Positions 32,128-43,563 of a DNA stretch of 64,000 bases are shown piece by piece (the first letter of the stretch is position 1; the number at the start of each line of letters is the position of its first letter). Origin of the DNA: Lathyrus oleraceus (lineage: Eukaryota > Streptophyta > Magnoliopsida > Fabales > Fabaceae); the NCBI RefSeq assembly GCF_024323335.1, contig NC_066582.1, positions 87,168,944 through 87,232,943 on the forward strand, in the 5' to 3' direction. The notes below the pieces were generated by a model. That model was not told the DNA's origin and did no database searches. It was given only the letters and a program-made list of their open reading frames with translations. Both the position numbers and the translations under genes were made by a program.

Positions 32128-33494
32128 TGTTGGTGTAAGCCCTAGAGGCCAATATTTTTGGTACTTGTATCGAATTATTTATTAATAATAAAAGGCATTT
32201 TTCTTTATTATGGTTGATTAATAAAGTCCCTGGAATAGATAGTCTGTTTAATGTATTAAGTGTGACTTAATCATGAGAACACATTAAACATAAGGACACT
32301 ATTCTTAAAGTATCCGTAGTCGAGCTTTAGTGTAAAGTGGGATAACATTAAAGCATTAAGACTATTATGTTTGTAGACTGATGATCACATCTCATGGATC
32401 ATGGATAAAGAGTTATCAAGTCTTAAACATAGGTATGAATATTAGGAGTAATATTTATACCGGATTTACCCACTATGAGAATACTATATAGAAAGTTATG
32501 CAAAGTGTCATAAGTTATTCTCATGGTGATAATAGTGTATACCACTCTTCGACCTGAAACCACTATGGATCCTAGATGTAGAGTCGAATGCTTTATTGCT
32601 GATCCAACGTTGTCCGTAACTGGATAACCATAAAGACAGTTGATGGGTACTCCACAAAGCATGTTGAGGGACATGAGTGTCCTAGATGGAATTTGCCCAT
32701 CCTGCGTAACAGGATAAATGTCTATGGGCCCAATATTGAACTGGACAAGGGTGACACGGTCTATACCTTGTGTTCAATATAGACATAAGGGCAAAGGGGT
32801 AATTATACACATAATTATTATCACAGGAGGTTTTGTCAGATCACATGACATTTTCGTGACTTGGGTAGCAGTGATGTGTTGCTAGATACCGCTCACTGTT
32901 TATTATGTTAAATGCGTGATTTAATATAATTGCCAACGTCGCGAAAACCTACAGGGTCACACACAAAGGACAGATTGATGAGAAATAGAGTAACTAAGGA
33001 ACACCGTAAGGTACGGTGCACTTAAGTGGGAGACGAAATATGGTAAGATACCAAATACTTAAGTGATTTTGGCATATTATGAGATATGGGCCAAAATACA
33101 CTTAAGTGGGCTTTTTAGCTTGAAGCCTACACAAGTGGTTCTATAAATAGAACCCCTTGGGTAGAAGCATAGCCACTCCACAAAGACTCAACTCAAGTGA
33201 AGAGTTGGAATTTCGTTTCTCTCTCTCTCACTCAAAGCCTTCATTCCTACCAGCTAGCACTGAGATTGAAGGAATCCGTTCGTGTGGACTGAGTAGAGAC
33301 GTTGTCATCGTTCAACGTTCGTGATCACTCCGTAGATCTGTATCAAAGGTTTTGATCATTATCAGAGATCTACACCAAAGGTTTGAATCGCCACAAGAGG
33401 TAACGATTCTATCACTGATCATGCCCATTCATAAGGATCATTAAAGGAGAAATTTTTTAAATTCCGCTGCGCCTTGGATGGCAATTCTCCTTCA
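32128..33494 (+). mobile_element. Solo LTR (probably Ty1/copia)
   Basis: 1367 bp starting TGTTGGTGTAAGCCC and ending CTCCTTCA, flanked by perfect TSD CCAAT (32123-32127 and 33495-33499). Removing it restores a continuous copia codon run (…DVP-I-AERKG…). It has a TATA box (CTATAAATAG near 33140) and no primer site, internal region or coding frame, so it is a solo LTR left by LTR-LTR recombination. The lineage is inferred from LTR character only. Confidence 0.85.
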
Positions 33495-33499
33495 CCAAT

Positions 33500-35070
33500 T
33501 GCTGAGAGGAAAGGTTCTCGTATGTGCACTAAACATCCTATGTCTAATTACTTGTCATATGACAAACTATCACACACCCACAAGGCATATGTGTCTAGGA
33601 TTTCTAATTTGTTTGTGCCCAGAACTATTCAAGAAGCATTAAGTGATCCGAATTGGAAATTAGCGGTGAAAGAAGAGATGGATGCTCTAAACAAAAATAA
33701 CACTTGGAGTATCACTGATCTACCACAAGATAAAAAGGCAGTAGGGTGCAAGTGGGTCTTTACAGTGAAATGCAAGGCTGATGGAAGTGTGGAAAGATAC
33801 AAAGCGAGATTAGTAGCAAAAGGATTTACTCAAACTCATGGTATTGATTACCAAGAGACTTTTGCCCCCGTTGCTAAGATCAATTATATCAGAATCCTTC
33901 TTTCTCTTGCAGTAAATTTCAACTGGACACTATATCAATATGATGTTAAAAATGCCTTCTTAAATGGTGAATTACATGAAGAAGTATATATGAGTTTACC
34001 TCCTGGATTTGAAAAAATTCTTGGAAGAAACAAAGTATGCAGATTGAGAAAATCCTTATATGGATTGAAACAATCGCCAAGGGCCCAGTTTGAGAGATTT
34101 GGAAGTGTGGTTAAGAGACATGGCTTCACCCAAAGTCAAGCAGATCACACTATGTTCTTTAAACACTCATGTGAAGGTAAGATTTCTATCTTAATAGTGT
34201 ATGTTGATGACATTATTATTACAGGAGATGACGTCAAAGCAATTAGTGATCTGAAGAGAAGACCTGAGGCTAAGTTCGATATCAAAGACCTTGGAAAGTT
34301 AAAATACTTTCTTGGGATGGAGTTCACAAGATCTAAAGAAGGAATTTTTCTCAACCAGCTCAAGTATATACTCGACTTACTCGCAGAAACAGGGATGACA
34401 GGGTGTAAAGCAGTAGAAACACCAATGAATCCCAATGTGAAACTAAAGTCAGTTGTTGAAGATGAAATAGTAGATAGAGAATGTTATCAATGATTGGCTG
34501 AAAGACTAATTTATCTGTCACATACAAGGCCAGATATAGCCTTTGCAGTGAGTGTAATAAGCCAATTTATGCATGCACCAGAGGCAACCCACTTTGAAGT
34601 TATTTTCAGAATATTAAGATATTTGAAAGGTACTCCAGGAAAGGGGATGATATTCAGAAATGGAGGACATATACAAGTTGAAGCCTATACAGATGTTGAT
34701 TGGGCAGGTAATATAAATAATAGAAGGTCTACCTCAGGATATTGTACTTTTGTAGGTGGAAATTTAGTTACATGGAGGACCAATAAACAAAATGTTGTAG
34801 CTAGGAGTAGTGCAGAAGCCGAATTCTGATTTGTGGCCCATGGTTTTTGTGAAGTATTATGGATCAAAAAATTCATGGAAGAATTGAAGTTTTTTGGTCC
34901 AACTCCAATTAAAGTTTACTGTGATAATAAGGCTGCTATTTCTATTGCCCATAATCCTGTCCTACATGATAAGACGAAGCATGTTGAAGTGGACAAGCAT
35001 TTCATCAAAGAAAAATTGACAACGGTGAGATTTGTATGTCCTACATACCCACCAAAAGTCAAGTAGCAGA
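33500..35070 (+). pseudogene. Outer copia reverse transcriptase and RNase H (two stops)
   Basis: RT: WKLAVKEEMDALNKNNTW, FAPVAKINYIRILLSLA, YDVKNAFLNGELHEEVY, YGLKQSPRAQFERF and catalytic YVDDIIITGDD near 34200. A TGA at 34491-34493 interrupts before RLIYLSHTRPDIAF. The RNase H part (EAYTDVDWAGN, SSAEAEF) has a stop at 34827-34829, then resumes with [15 protein letters not shown] and ends near 35066, with DVLTKSLPKR in another frame just after. The catalytic residues of RT are intact; the stops and the late frame shift are not. Confidence 0.87.
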
Positions 35071-35153
35071 TGTTCTCACAAAGAGTCTTCCAAAGAGACT
35101 GTTTGATAATATGGTGTGCAAGCTTGCTATGAACGATATATTCATGCCAGCTT

Positions 35154-35162
35154 GAGGGGGAG
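35154..35162 (+). other. Outer copia polypurine tract
   Basis: GAGGGGGAG directly precedes the 3' LTR (TGTTGAAT). Confidence 0.82.
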
Positions 35163-35393
35163 TGTTGAATATTAGCATAAAATCAAAACAGATTTTGTCG
35201 TACAACTCATTATGGCTGGATTTAAATTGTAATTAAATAGTAATTAACTGTATTATTATATTCTTACCTCATTTAGGATTAGCATTTATAGGGAGAACAA
35301 TTACCCCTATTTCCTACTGTAATTCATAGTCTATAAATACCTCATATGTATTGTGTTACATAATATACAAAAATAGAAAAACATATTTCTATA
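35163..35393 (+). repeat. Outer copia 3' LTR
   Basis: 231 bp, pair of 20653-20883. Followed at once by TSD GTTCT and then PMD coding sequence. Confidence 0.92.
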
Positions 35394-35495
35394 GTTCTGA
35401 GGTGAGAGAGGTCCTAAATGCCATTATGACGGAGGCACGAGAGTCACTGCTGTACCAGAGACAATGTCGGAGGACGAGAGGCTGAGGAGACCGAG
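35394..35495 (+). pseudogene. PMD-family pseudogene, C-terminal end beyond the copia insertion
   Basis: Reads GSEVREVLNAIMTEARESL then YQRQCRRTRG, the continuation of the sequence broken at 20652. Together with 18658-20652 it forms one PMD gene copy split by the 14.7-kb insertion. Confidence 0.72.
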
Positions 35496-35778
35496 GAACT
35501 CTAGTCGGGCATACACGACAGTTGATAACATTTGTTCTTTGGATTTATTATAGATTGCATTTTAATTTGACTTATTTCGACTTTATTGTGTATTTCGACT
35601 TCATTGTGTATTTGATGATGACTTATTTTGACCATATGGATTTATATATATCATCTTTTGCATATTGGTTGTATGGTTTAATGCTCATTACATAAAAAGG
35701 GCTTTAACATTTATAAATTTTCATTTTCATCTTAGTAACCAGAAAACTAACTCAACTTGCACTGTTTTGATAGATTAT

Positions 35779-36593
35779 GGAGATGCATCTCTATAAACCC
35801 TAAAAGGAGATCCATCTTCAGATCAATAAATGTTTAAGATGAGACTTTCAGAGATGGATGCATATAATGCATTTTAAAATATTTCGAAGATACATCTCTG
35901 AATCAGTTAACGTTTTACTTAAGACAAGATGCATCCGGAGATGAATCTTCGAAATCTAAAAGGAATTTTAGATTTTTCATATGATATTTTTCCACCCATA
36001 AAATGGAATAACAAATTCCCTATATATTTTGTTTGCTAACTAAAATCATATCTAATCATATTGCCCAACATCCTTACCCTAAGCTTATGAGTGAAAAGTA
36101 GCCTATTTTAAACTGTCTGACCTTCATTTTTATATTTTTATTTTATTGCTTGCTAGCATGCAGTTTTATATTTAATTGTATTTGCCCAGTGGCATGCAGT
36201 TTTATATTTTAATTTTATTATTTGTTGGCATGCATTTTTATATTTTAATTTTATTATTTTACAAAAGTTATATATATTAATTTCATTTTATTATTTTACA
36301 AAAACTACATATAATGGTGAATGAGTTAAAATAATGGTGCGATAATCCTATAAACTTAGAATATTTCTTAATGCATCATTTATGTTTCTTAGTCACTACG
36401 CGAAATTATTTAAATGTCTCTAGTTTTCGGAGATGCATCTCCGGGCGCACCAAATTATGAATGATCGTTTAAATATTCTGGAGATGCATCTCCATAACAA
36501 TTTAAAACATTCAATACATCCCACTCAGAAGCCATTATGGACTTGAATTCGACCGGAGATGCATCTCCGTGAATATTCCGGAGATACATCTTT
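35779..36593. repeat. Palindromic motif cluster A, middle
   Basis: GGAGATGCATCTCC or close variants at 35779, 35806, 35886, 35937, 36429 (perfect), 36480 (perfect), 36555 (perfect) and 36580. At 36428 and 36554 the palindrome extends to CGGAGATGCATCTCCG. It lies between two PMD pseudogenes facing each other. The rest is AT-rich with no gene. Confidence 0.8.
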
Positions 36594-36839
36594 GTAACGT
36601 CTTAGAACTTTGTCTTTCCTGTTATATTTTGTTTATCTGTATTCAAATGAAGATTTAAATCATTCCATAAAATGGAAAACCAAAAATCTACGTACATAAT
36701 TCCATATGATACAAAAATTCCATACATAAATGAAATACCAATAAATGTCAAAAATGTCATACAATCGAGACCAATAAAGTAACAAGACCGTCAAATAAAA
36801 TACAGACCATAGTACTACTACTATATACTAAGACACTAC

Positions 36840-37881
36840 TGTGCATGTATGACTACATCTCCTATACTTCCTCTACCTCCTATACCTCCTCGACCCCCAA
36901 TCCTCTCTGTCCCCCGACGCTGATGACACCTAGGCAAGACATCCTCAATATGATCTAGCTATGTTTGATCCTCCTCTAGTATCTCTTGATGAGCTGGTAT
37001 AGAAATCTAGCATGAGGACCTCTGGTTTTACCCAACTCCTCCATCACCTCGTCTTTGGTCCTCATCTCATGCTCTAGGAATCTCCCGCTAATTGGAAGAT
37101 GTCGCAAACACGAGATATCATCAAATGTGATAGATATCTCATCATTCGGGAGATGAAACGACGAGGTCTCCGAGTGCCATCTCTCCACGAATGCATTAAG
37201 CATCCCATGGTTGACCGTAGTATAACCGGTCATGCATAAGACCTTTAGGCTAGATAAGAACTAAACTGACTGAAACTATTCCTTATTCGGATATGGCAAT
37301 GTAGCAATCTTCCTCCTGTGGTTAAGAAACTTCTGCGAATCATGCTACTGAACTTTGTCAAAAATAATCAATGTTAGAAATTTGTCAATTCAAATTAACA
37401 TAAAAGATAATGAATCCAACCAATACTACCTCTCTGTCCCAGATATCTATGGCAATATGGTATAGATATATAGGCAGTAATAATAAATCAAATAGGCATC
37501 TTCCAAATGCCTCTGGCTCAGCATGCGCAATAGCCTCACACTTTGGAAGTGGCACTGGATCAACAATAGGAGGTGAGACTGGATCAATAACATGTACAGT
37601 AGGAGGTGGCACTGGATCAACATCATCTACAATAAGAGGTGGCACTGGTAAAACTGACGCCTGCAGGAGGATGGGGGGAGTGATGTGTCAGATGGTGAAT
37701 CCCGAATCCTATGGGAAGAAGAAGATGGAGTGGCATACGGAGAAGCACGAGCCTCAAAAGTAGATGACTCTGCCTGACCAGAAGGACTAGGTGCCTCAGG
37801 AACCTGTAAACTCTTTTCCCGCCGCACGGATGTGCGCTGAGCAACCCTTTCGTGCCTCAGTTTATCCTGTCTACCAGCCAT
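36840..37881 (-). pseudogene. PMD-family pseudogene, minus strand, internally deleted
   Basis: N-terminus MAGRQDKLRHERVAQRTSVRREKS at 37881, a Pro/Val-rich linker (about 37385-37650), LLLLPIYLYHIAIDIWDRE, then in a different frame YTTVNHGMLNAFVERWHSETSSFHLP and DEISITFDDISCLRHLP (37230-37090). Directly after HARF the C-terminal DHIEDVLPRCHQRRG appears (about 36960-36900), so roughly the last third of the core is deleted. It is in the opposite orientation to the copy ending at 35495, which makes a convergent pair. Frame shifts and stops confirm a pseudogene. Confidence 0.75.
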
Positions 37882-37973
37882 TATGTCTGTAAGGTAAAGT
37901 AAGGCAGGCCATTAGTACAGGTAAACAACACAAACAAGAAAATCAAACAAAAGAAAATACTGCAGAAACTTCC

Positions 37974-38548
<575 letters not shown>

Positions 38549-39091
38549 AGAATCTGAGGGTATTTATGTATTTTTGCGTGGTGCGTAAGAAACATATGGA
38601 GTGTATTAAGAAATTGCCTAAACTTATATGAATTTTAGTAAAAACTAAAAACAATACAATAATCCTTTAAACACGTACCAATTTCTCAACAATAATCCAA
38701 ATATATTGGTCAATTTAATTTTACTACCTAGTAAATTGAAACAAAAGAGTTCTTAATATACTAATGAGTCTCTAATTAAATAAGTCTTGAGACAAAAATT
38801 CTTATATCTAACTTTCTTTATCTTTTCATGCTTGAGGACCCCTTGCCCTCTTTTATATGGAAGTTTACTTTACTTTTCATACAAAAATCCTTAAATCCTA
38901 AATACTTGATAGTATAAAGTTTTTAAAATTATTAGATTCCTTGAAATTGAGGTTTTATCTTGTCACCCCCACACTAGTACTAGACACTTTCCTAATCTCT
39001 ATGAATAGTCAATATTAACTTTGAAACATTTTTCATTTTTTTTCAAAATTTATCAAACATCTGCACGAATACCAAATTCTCTAGGCGATAT
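38549..39091. other. AT-rich DNA without recognisable gene
   Basis: No open frame with a known domain and no clear repeat; it separates motif cluster A from cluster B. Confidence 0.5.
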
Positions 39092-39330
39092 CGGAAATTT
39101 CGATTTTACTTTCAGAAATTTCAAAAACACTATATATTGTACCGAAAATTTCAAAATTTATGAGGAAATCAATTGAAATGTACCGTGAATTTCAGAATTG
39201 CCAGTATTTTTAAATACATTTTTTTCCGGAAATTTCAAAATTCTCAATACAATTGCTATGCATTTCCCCCAAAGTTTCATAATTTTCGGTAGTTAAAAAA
39301 ATCGTAAATTTTAGAATTTCCGATGAAATT
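39092..39330. repeat. Palindromic motif cluster B, left side
   Basis: Repeated GAAATTTC-centred sites: CGGAAATTTCG at 39092-39102, CAGAAATTTCA near 39113, CGAAAATTTCA near 39138, CCGGAAATTTCA near 39227 and a looser TTTCATAATTTTCGG near 39276. A similar series lies at 42170-42380 on the other side of the PMD unit. Confidence 0.6.
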
Positions 39331-39429
39331 AGGCAAAATTTAAAATTTATGGATTTTATCTGATTTCTCCCCAGTTTTTGTAGTGAAATACATGGGAAAG
39401 GACAACACTATTGCAGGCCTGACGATAGA

Positions 39430-41486
39430 TAAAGCAAAAGCATAGGCTAGGGTTGCTGAGATTGACTCTTCTCACATACAGGCCGAGTGAGTGCTTCCAA
39501 CCGGTTCACACTGAAAACGGTTGGCTGAGGAGGAGGAGTTCTGCGCACCCCGTAGCACTTGACGCCGAGCGGTGCGATCAGTCGAGCAACCCAAAGATGA
39601 TGTTGAGGTTATTCATGCTTAAGATGTGCAAGTTTTGGATGTACATGACCCAACGGTCAAGACATATGCGACACATGTTGCTGCTGAGGTTGCTATTGAG
39701 GTGGTTGTTGATGAGGTGGCAAATGAGGTGGTCCAGCCAGATGCCCCTGTTGTAGATGAGATGGTCCAGCCAGATGTCGATGTTGTTTATAAGGTGGCTG
39801 CCATATATCCAGTCTCATCTGCAACTACTGACACAGAGCTTACGGCTCTTTCGACAAAGTTGTTTGTGCATATTGATTGAGCATTCCCGGGAGGACCCAT
39901 TAACTGGTCGCTACTTACCGAGTATGCTGACCATGTGACATACCGACTATGAGAGGGAGGGGTATATATATTTTATGTTTATCTTTAATTTATTTATTAT
40001 TGTTCCATGAAATCTAACTGCTAATTATTTAAAAAAAATTGTTACAGGACCGTCTCACGCTGAAGGTGACCTCCCATAAGTCGAAGATGAAGAACTTCCT
40101 GAAGACTCTGATGCCTGAGCAGGTCAACCATATTGTACCTTTTTTGAGCTCCTTGATTTTACCGACTGTTTATTTACCATGCTCACTTTACTTCTTATTG
40201 CTTTTGTTGAGCGATGGCACAAGGAGGCATCTTCATTTCATCTTCTGTTTGGGGAGATGACTATCACTCTGGATGATGTCTCCTTATTGTTCCATCTTCC
40301 CATCGTTGATAGATTTTGGATGACTCATGTTATTAGCTTGTCGCTTTCATTTTTTATTGTTGCATGAGATTTGAGAGTTTCTAAGGAGGCCATGCTAGAG
40401 GAGTTTGGCTTTAACAAGAGAGCTCACCTTCATATGTCTTTGCTTTGGGATACGTACGAGGATCTTGTTGAGGCACAAAGTTATGAGGTTGTTGCTAGAG
40501 TGTACTTGCTATATCTAGTAGCATGTACTCTCTTTTCAGATAAGTCAGATGTTTATAGCGACGCCTGGTACGTGTGGCTGTTCAGTAGCCTTGATGTTAC
40601 TAGTTAGGCTTAGGGGTGCGCTGCATTGACCATCTAGTATACAACACTTGGAGTGACCACAATATTTGAGACTAGACAACTTGTTGGTTATTTGAGTCGA
40701 TTACATGTATACTTAAAATTATCATTTTTGTTGATTTCTTATTTAAATAACATTTCTTAATTACTATTTGTTGTGTTTGTGTTCTGATATCAGTGTTGGA
40801 TATACGAGCATTTCTCCACCATTTGTGATAGGAAGGTGCAACATTCCCAGTAGGGGCCCCACAGGCGAGGAGATGAAGGGTCATGCAGTCACATCCCGTT
40901 GGTGTTGCTGAGTACAGGAGGAGGATAGATGCATTGACTGTAGATGATTTCATCTGGACACCATACACTGATCATAAAGTACACCGTGAGTTTGATGACA
41001 CTTCTTTATATTCAAGTTATATACGGTGGGAGACCATGGTCGCTAAACACTTGCCTGAGAGGTGTCTGCGAAAATATAGTTATGTTTAGAGCATCTCACA
41101 ACCAGTTTCGGATGTTCCATCTGTCGACATTGACATGTGGTTTTAAAGTAACATCTTTAACTCTGACCGTGCCTTAGAGATCGCGTAGTTATGGTTCTGC
41201 ACGCCTCGCAGTGTAAGGATGGTTACATGGAGTGGTACCTCACTGTATCACACTCTCGCATCATTTCACTTGTTGAGCATGCAATGATGTTGGGCCTTCC
41301 GATGCTGGGGTACCAATCGATGACATGTCGTCGCCGCCGCCTCCTACAACTGATGTTAATGCCCAGCAGCACGTCCAAATGATTATAGTTATTATGGATA
41401 ACCTCATGGATTTGGTAAACTCAAATGGCGATGTTTATACTGGATTATCTCGTGCTGCACACATAGTCCGTGGGAGACCTATTTAG
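39430..41486 (+). pseudogene. PMD / MAIN-like-type pseudogene
   Basis: A diverged PMD copy with repeated VVDEVANEVVQPDAPVVDEMVQPD (39690-39790), then GGPINWSLLTEYADHV, a probable intron (about 39960-40045), LTLKVTSHKSKMKNFL, AFVERWHKEASSFHL and EMTITLDDVSLLFHLP (40205-40310), FGFNKRAHLHMSLLWDTYEDL (40400), CWIYEHFSTICDRKV (40798), [25 protein letters not shown] (40890) and a short C-terminus ending near 41486. Segments are in several frames with stops. Order and motifs follow MAIN-like proteins of legumes. Confidence 0.72.
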
Positions 41487-41633
41487 ATGTTATTGTTATC
41501 TTTATGTATTATTTGTATATTACATGTAACATTACTTAGACATCTTCATCAAAACTTTTTATTAGATAATATTTTTAATCTTCCATTGATGCAACATGAT
41601 CATAAATTAACATTTGACAATGGATTACACAAC

Positions 41634-42023
41634 TTAAATATAACTTAAGAAAACGATAATAAATAAGAAAATCTTGACACTACCAGATGATTCTGGATGT
41701 TTCATCATCTTAATTATTTCGTCGGCATACCTTGAAATCTTAGCATCTAACTCGATCGGCCCCTTTGTTGCCCTACAATGAAATGATCTCCACATATCCT
41801 TCACATCTTTATTGATCTTCAACTCAATAAGGTTGTATTTCACCCTTCCATTAATTTCAATCCAATCTTCAAGAAAATCAATCTTTCTCACCTTTCTGTT
41901 ACCGGTATCAGGCAACAATTCATTCAACTTGGATGTCAAGGCGACGATAGATGTGGTGCCATCAAGAAGTCGGAACTCTACGAGAGGTGAAACTCTGTTG
42001 AAATACACTTCTGTCTTAATCAA
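41634..42023 (-). CDS. Small ORF of unknown function, convergent with PMD pseudogene
   Basis: 129 codons, starting MIKTEVYFNRVSPLVEFRLLDGTTSI. It has an ordered, non-repetitive composition with a DFLEDWIEINGRVKYN segment and no stop, unlike its neighbours. It resembles, from memory only, short proteins or N-terminal segments found with Mutator-like elements in legumes; I cannot name a domain. It ends 150 bp from the PMD pseudogene end, facing it. It lies within the cluster-B bracket, so it is probably part of the same element. Confidence 0.45.
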   Translation of the reverse strand: MIKTEVYFNRVSPLVEFRLLDGTTSIVALTSKLNELLPDTGNRKVRKIDFLEDWIEINGRVKYNLIELKINKDVKDMWRSFHCRATKGPIELDAKISRYADEIIKMMKHPESSGSVKIFLFIIVFLSYI

Positions 42024-42169
42024 AAATTAAGGAAGAGATATTTTAAGATGTTTTTATCAAACAACAGGTGACTCGCCTATTTATACAACTTTGCATTTAT
42101 TCTATACCACACAAAAATATCGGTGCAATCACAGCCGTCAAAAAATTGTCGGCAAAATCACGAGCGTTT

Positions 42170-42380
42170 AAAATTTCAAACAAATAACAATTTTAGAAAT
42201 CTCCCTTTGGTTGAAATTTCCGATATAAAATGAAATTTTTAAATTTTTTCGGTAATATTTGCAAATTCACGGAAATTTAATAAATTCCAGTATATCGAAA
42301 ATTTAAAATACACTATCGAAAATTTAATTTGTATCAAAAATTCTTATTTACCTATCAAAAATTTTATACGAAAATTTATT
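42170..42380. repeat. Palindromic motif cluster B, right side
   Basis: Series of TGAAATTTCCG (about 42219), CACGGAAATTTA (about 42258-42270), TCGAAAATTTAAA and TCGAAAATTTAA (about 42296-42330). It mirrors 39092-39330 around the PMD copy and the small ORF. Confidence 0.55.
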
Positions 42381-43563
42381 TTAATTTTTTTGTCAGAGAC
42401 AGTTTTAGAATTTTGAAACTAGGGGATGTAGGTATAACTGAGAGTTTGGTTAAAACCTCCCTAAAATCAAAGTTGGACTAAAGATCCAAACTTTTATTTT
42501 AAATTTATTTATCATTTAAAAAAATGGTTTTATCTTCATTTTCATACAAAAAAAATAATTGTAAAACACGTTACTTTCATCTTTTTTAATAAAACACTGT
42601 TTTAAATTTTCAGAAAAAAGATTGTATTTTTATTACAAAAAAATTCTAAATAAAAATCATTTCTAAACAAAATAATTGGGTTTTCAACCACTTACGCCCG
42701 CCCCTCGATAGGAGACAAAGCCAGAAAAATAGATGAAATATTCTCCAAAGATGATCCACAAAGTAAAAACATATTAACATGTCATGGAATCTTCAAATTT
42801 CAAATATGGCTCCAATAAGCATCCACACGTTGTCTCAACTAATTGAGTAAACACTGCACTATATTATACTTTTTACCAAATAAGAATCCGCATACCAAAG
42901 TTTCATACCTTGAAGGATACCTGTTACTAATGACTTATCGGCAAAATTTGTTTAGCTAACATTAACTGAACTCCAATCACCATATTCAGCCAGAGTTGCT
43001 CTCTGAATTGGTGGTAGAATTGTCATTAATAAAACATACTTGTTCACTTAACCAACTTGTGTCACATGGTAGCGAGTACCTGTTTTATATATAGGAGGAA
43101 AAAATTCTCATACCAGCCGTTTTCATTGCATTGCACCCATGTTGAGTACATATCTCATCTGCTAATTAAAATATGTTAATCCAAAACAAACCAATGTAAT
43201 ATATATGATATATATAAACACCACATATATGCTAATCACATTTTCATATATCTATCTAAATATATAGTGTATATATATCTGAAATAGCTTATTTAAAATA
43301 TGAATTTTGGTTTAGAAATTTGACCAATATTCACTCAACTTTGACTCCCACAAAAAATTGTTGAATTCATCGAAACACTCTCAAACTGACAAATGCACGC
43401 ATCTGTGACCATAAAAATGTACTAATTACCGGTAAAAAGAAATAATAGAAGGTAACTCTATGAATTGATCACCATCGTCAATGACCATGTTTCCAAAATT
43501 GTTTGCCAGCGGAGAAGAATCCTTATCCAAATGTCGGCTGTCTCCAACAGCAAAAGATTCAAC
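42381..43563. other. Intergenic DNA, 3' flank of CCCH gene
   Basis: AT-rich. I see no gene, RNA gene or clear repeat here; the part next to 43564 should hold the 3' UTR of the CCCH gene. Confidence 0.5.

Larger units (their letters stand above)
20653..35393 (+). mobile_element. Ty1/copia retrotransposon with 231-bp LTRs, host of two nested insertions
   Basis: LTRs at 20653-20883 and 35163-35393 (TGTTGAAT … TTCTATA), primer site TGGTATCAAAG, polypurine tract GAGGGGGAG and perfect 5-bp TSD GTTCT (20648-20652 and 35394-35398). I count about seven differences between the LTRs, nearly all transitions, so it is older than the element inside it. After removing the SIRE-like element and the solo LTR its own length is about 5.1 kb. 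The short LTR suggests an Ale- or Ivana-like lineage; I cannot assign it firmly. Confidence 0.92.
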
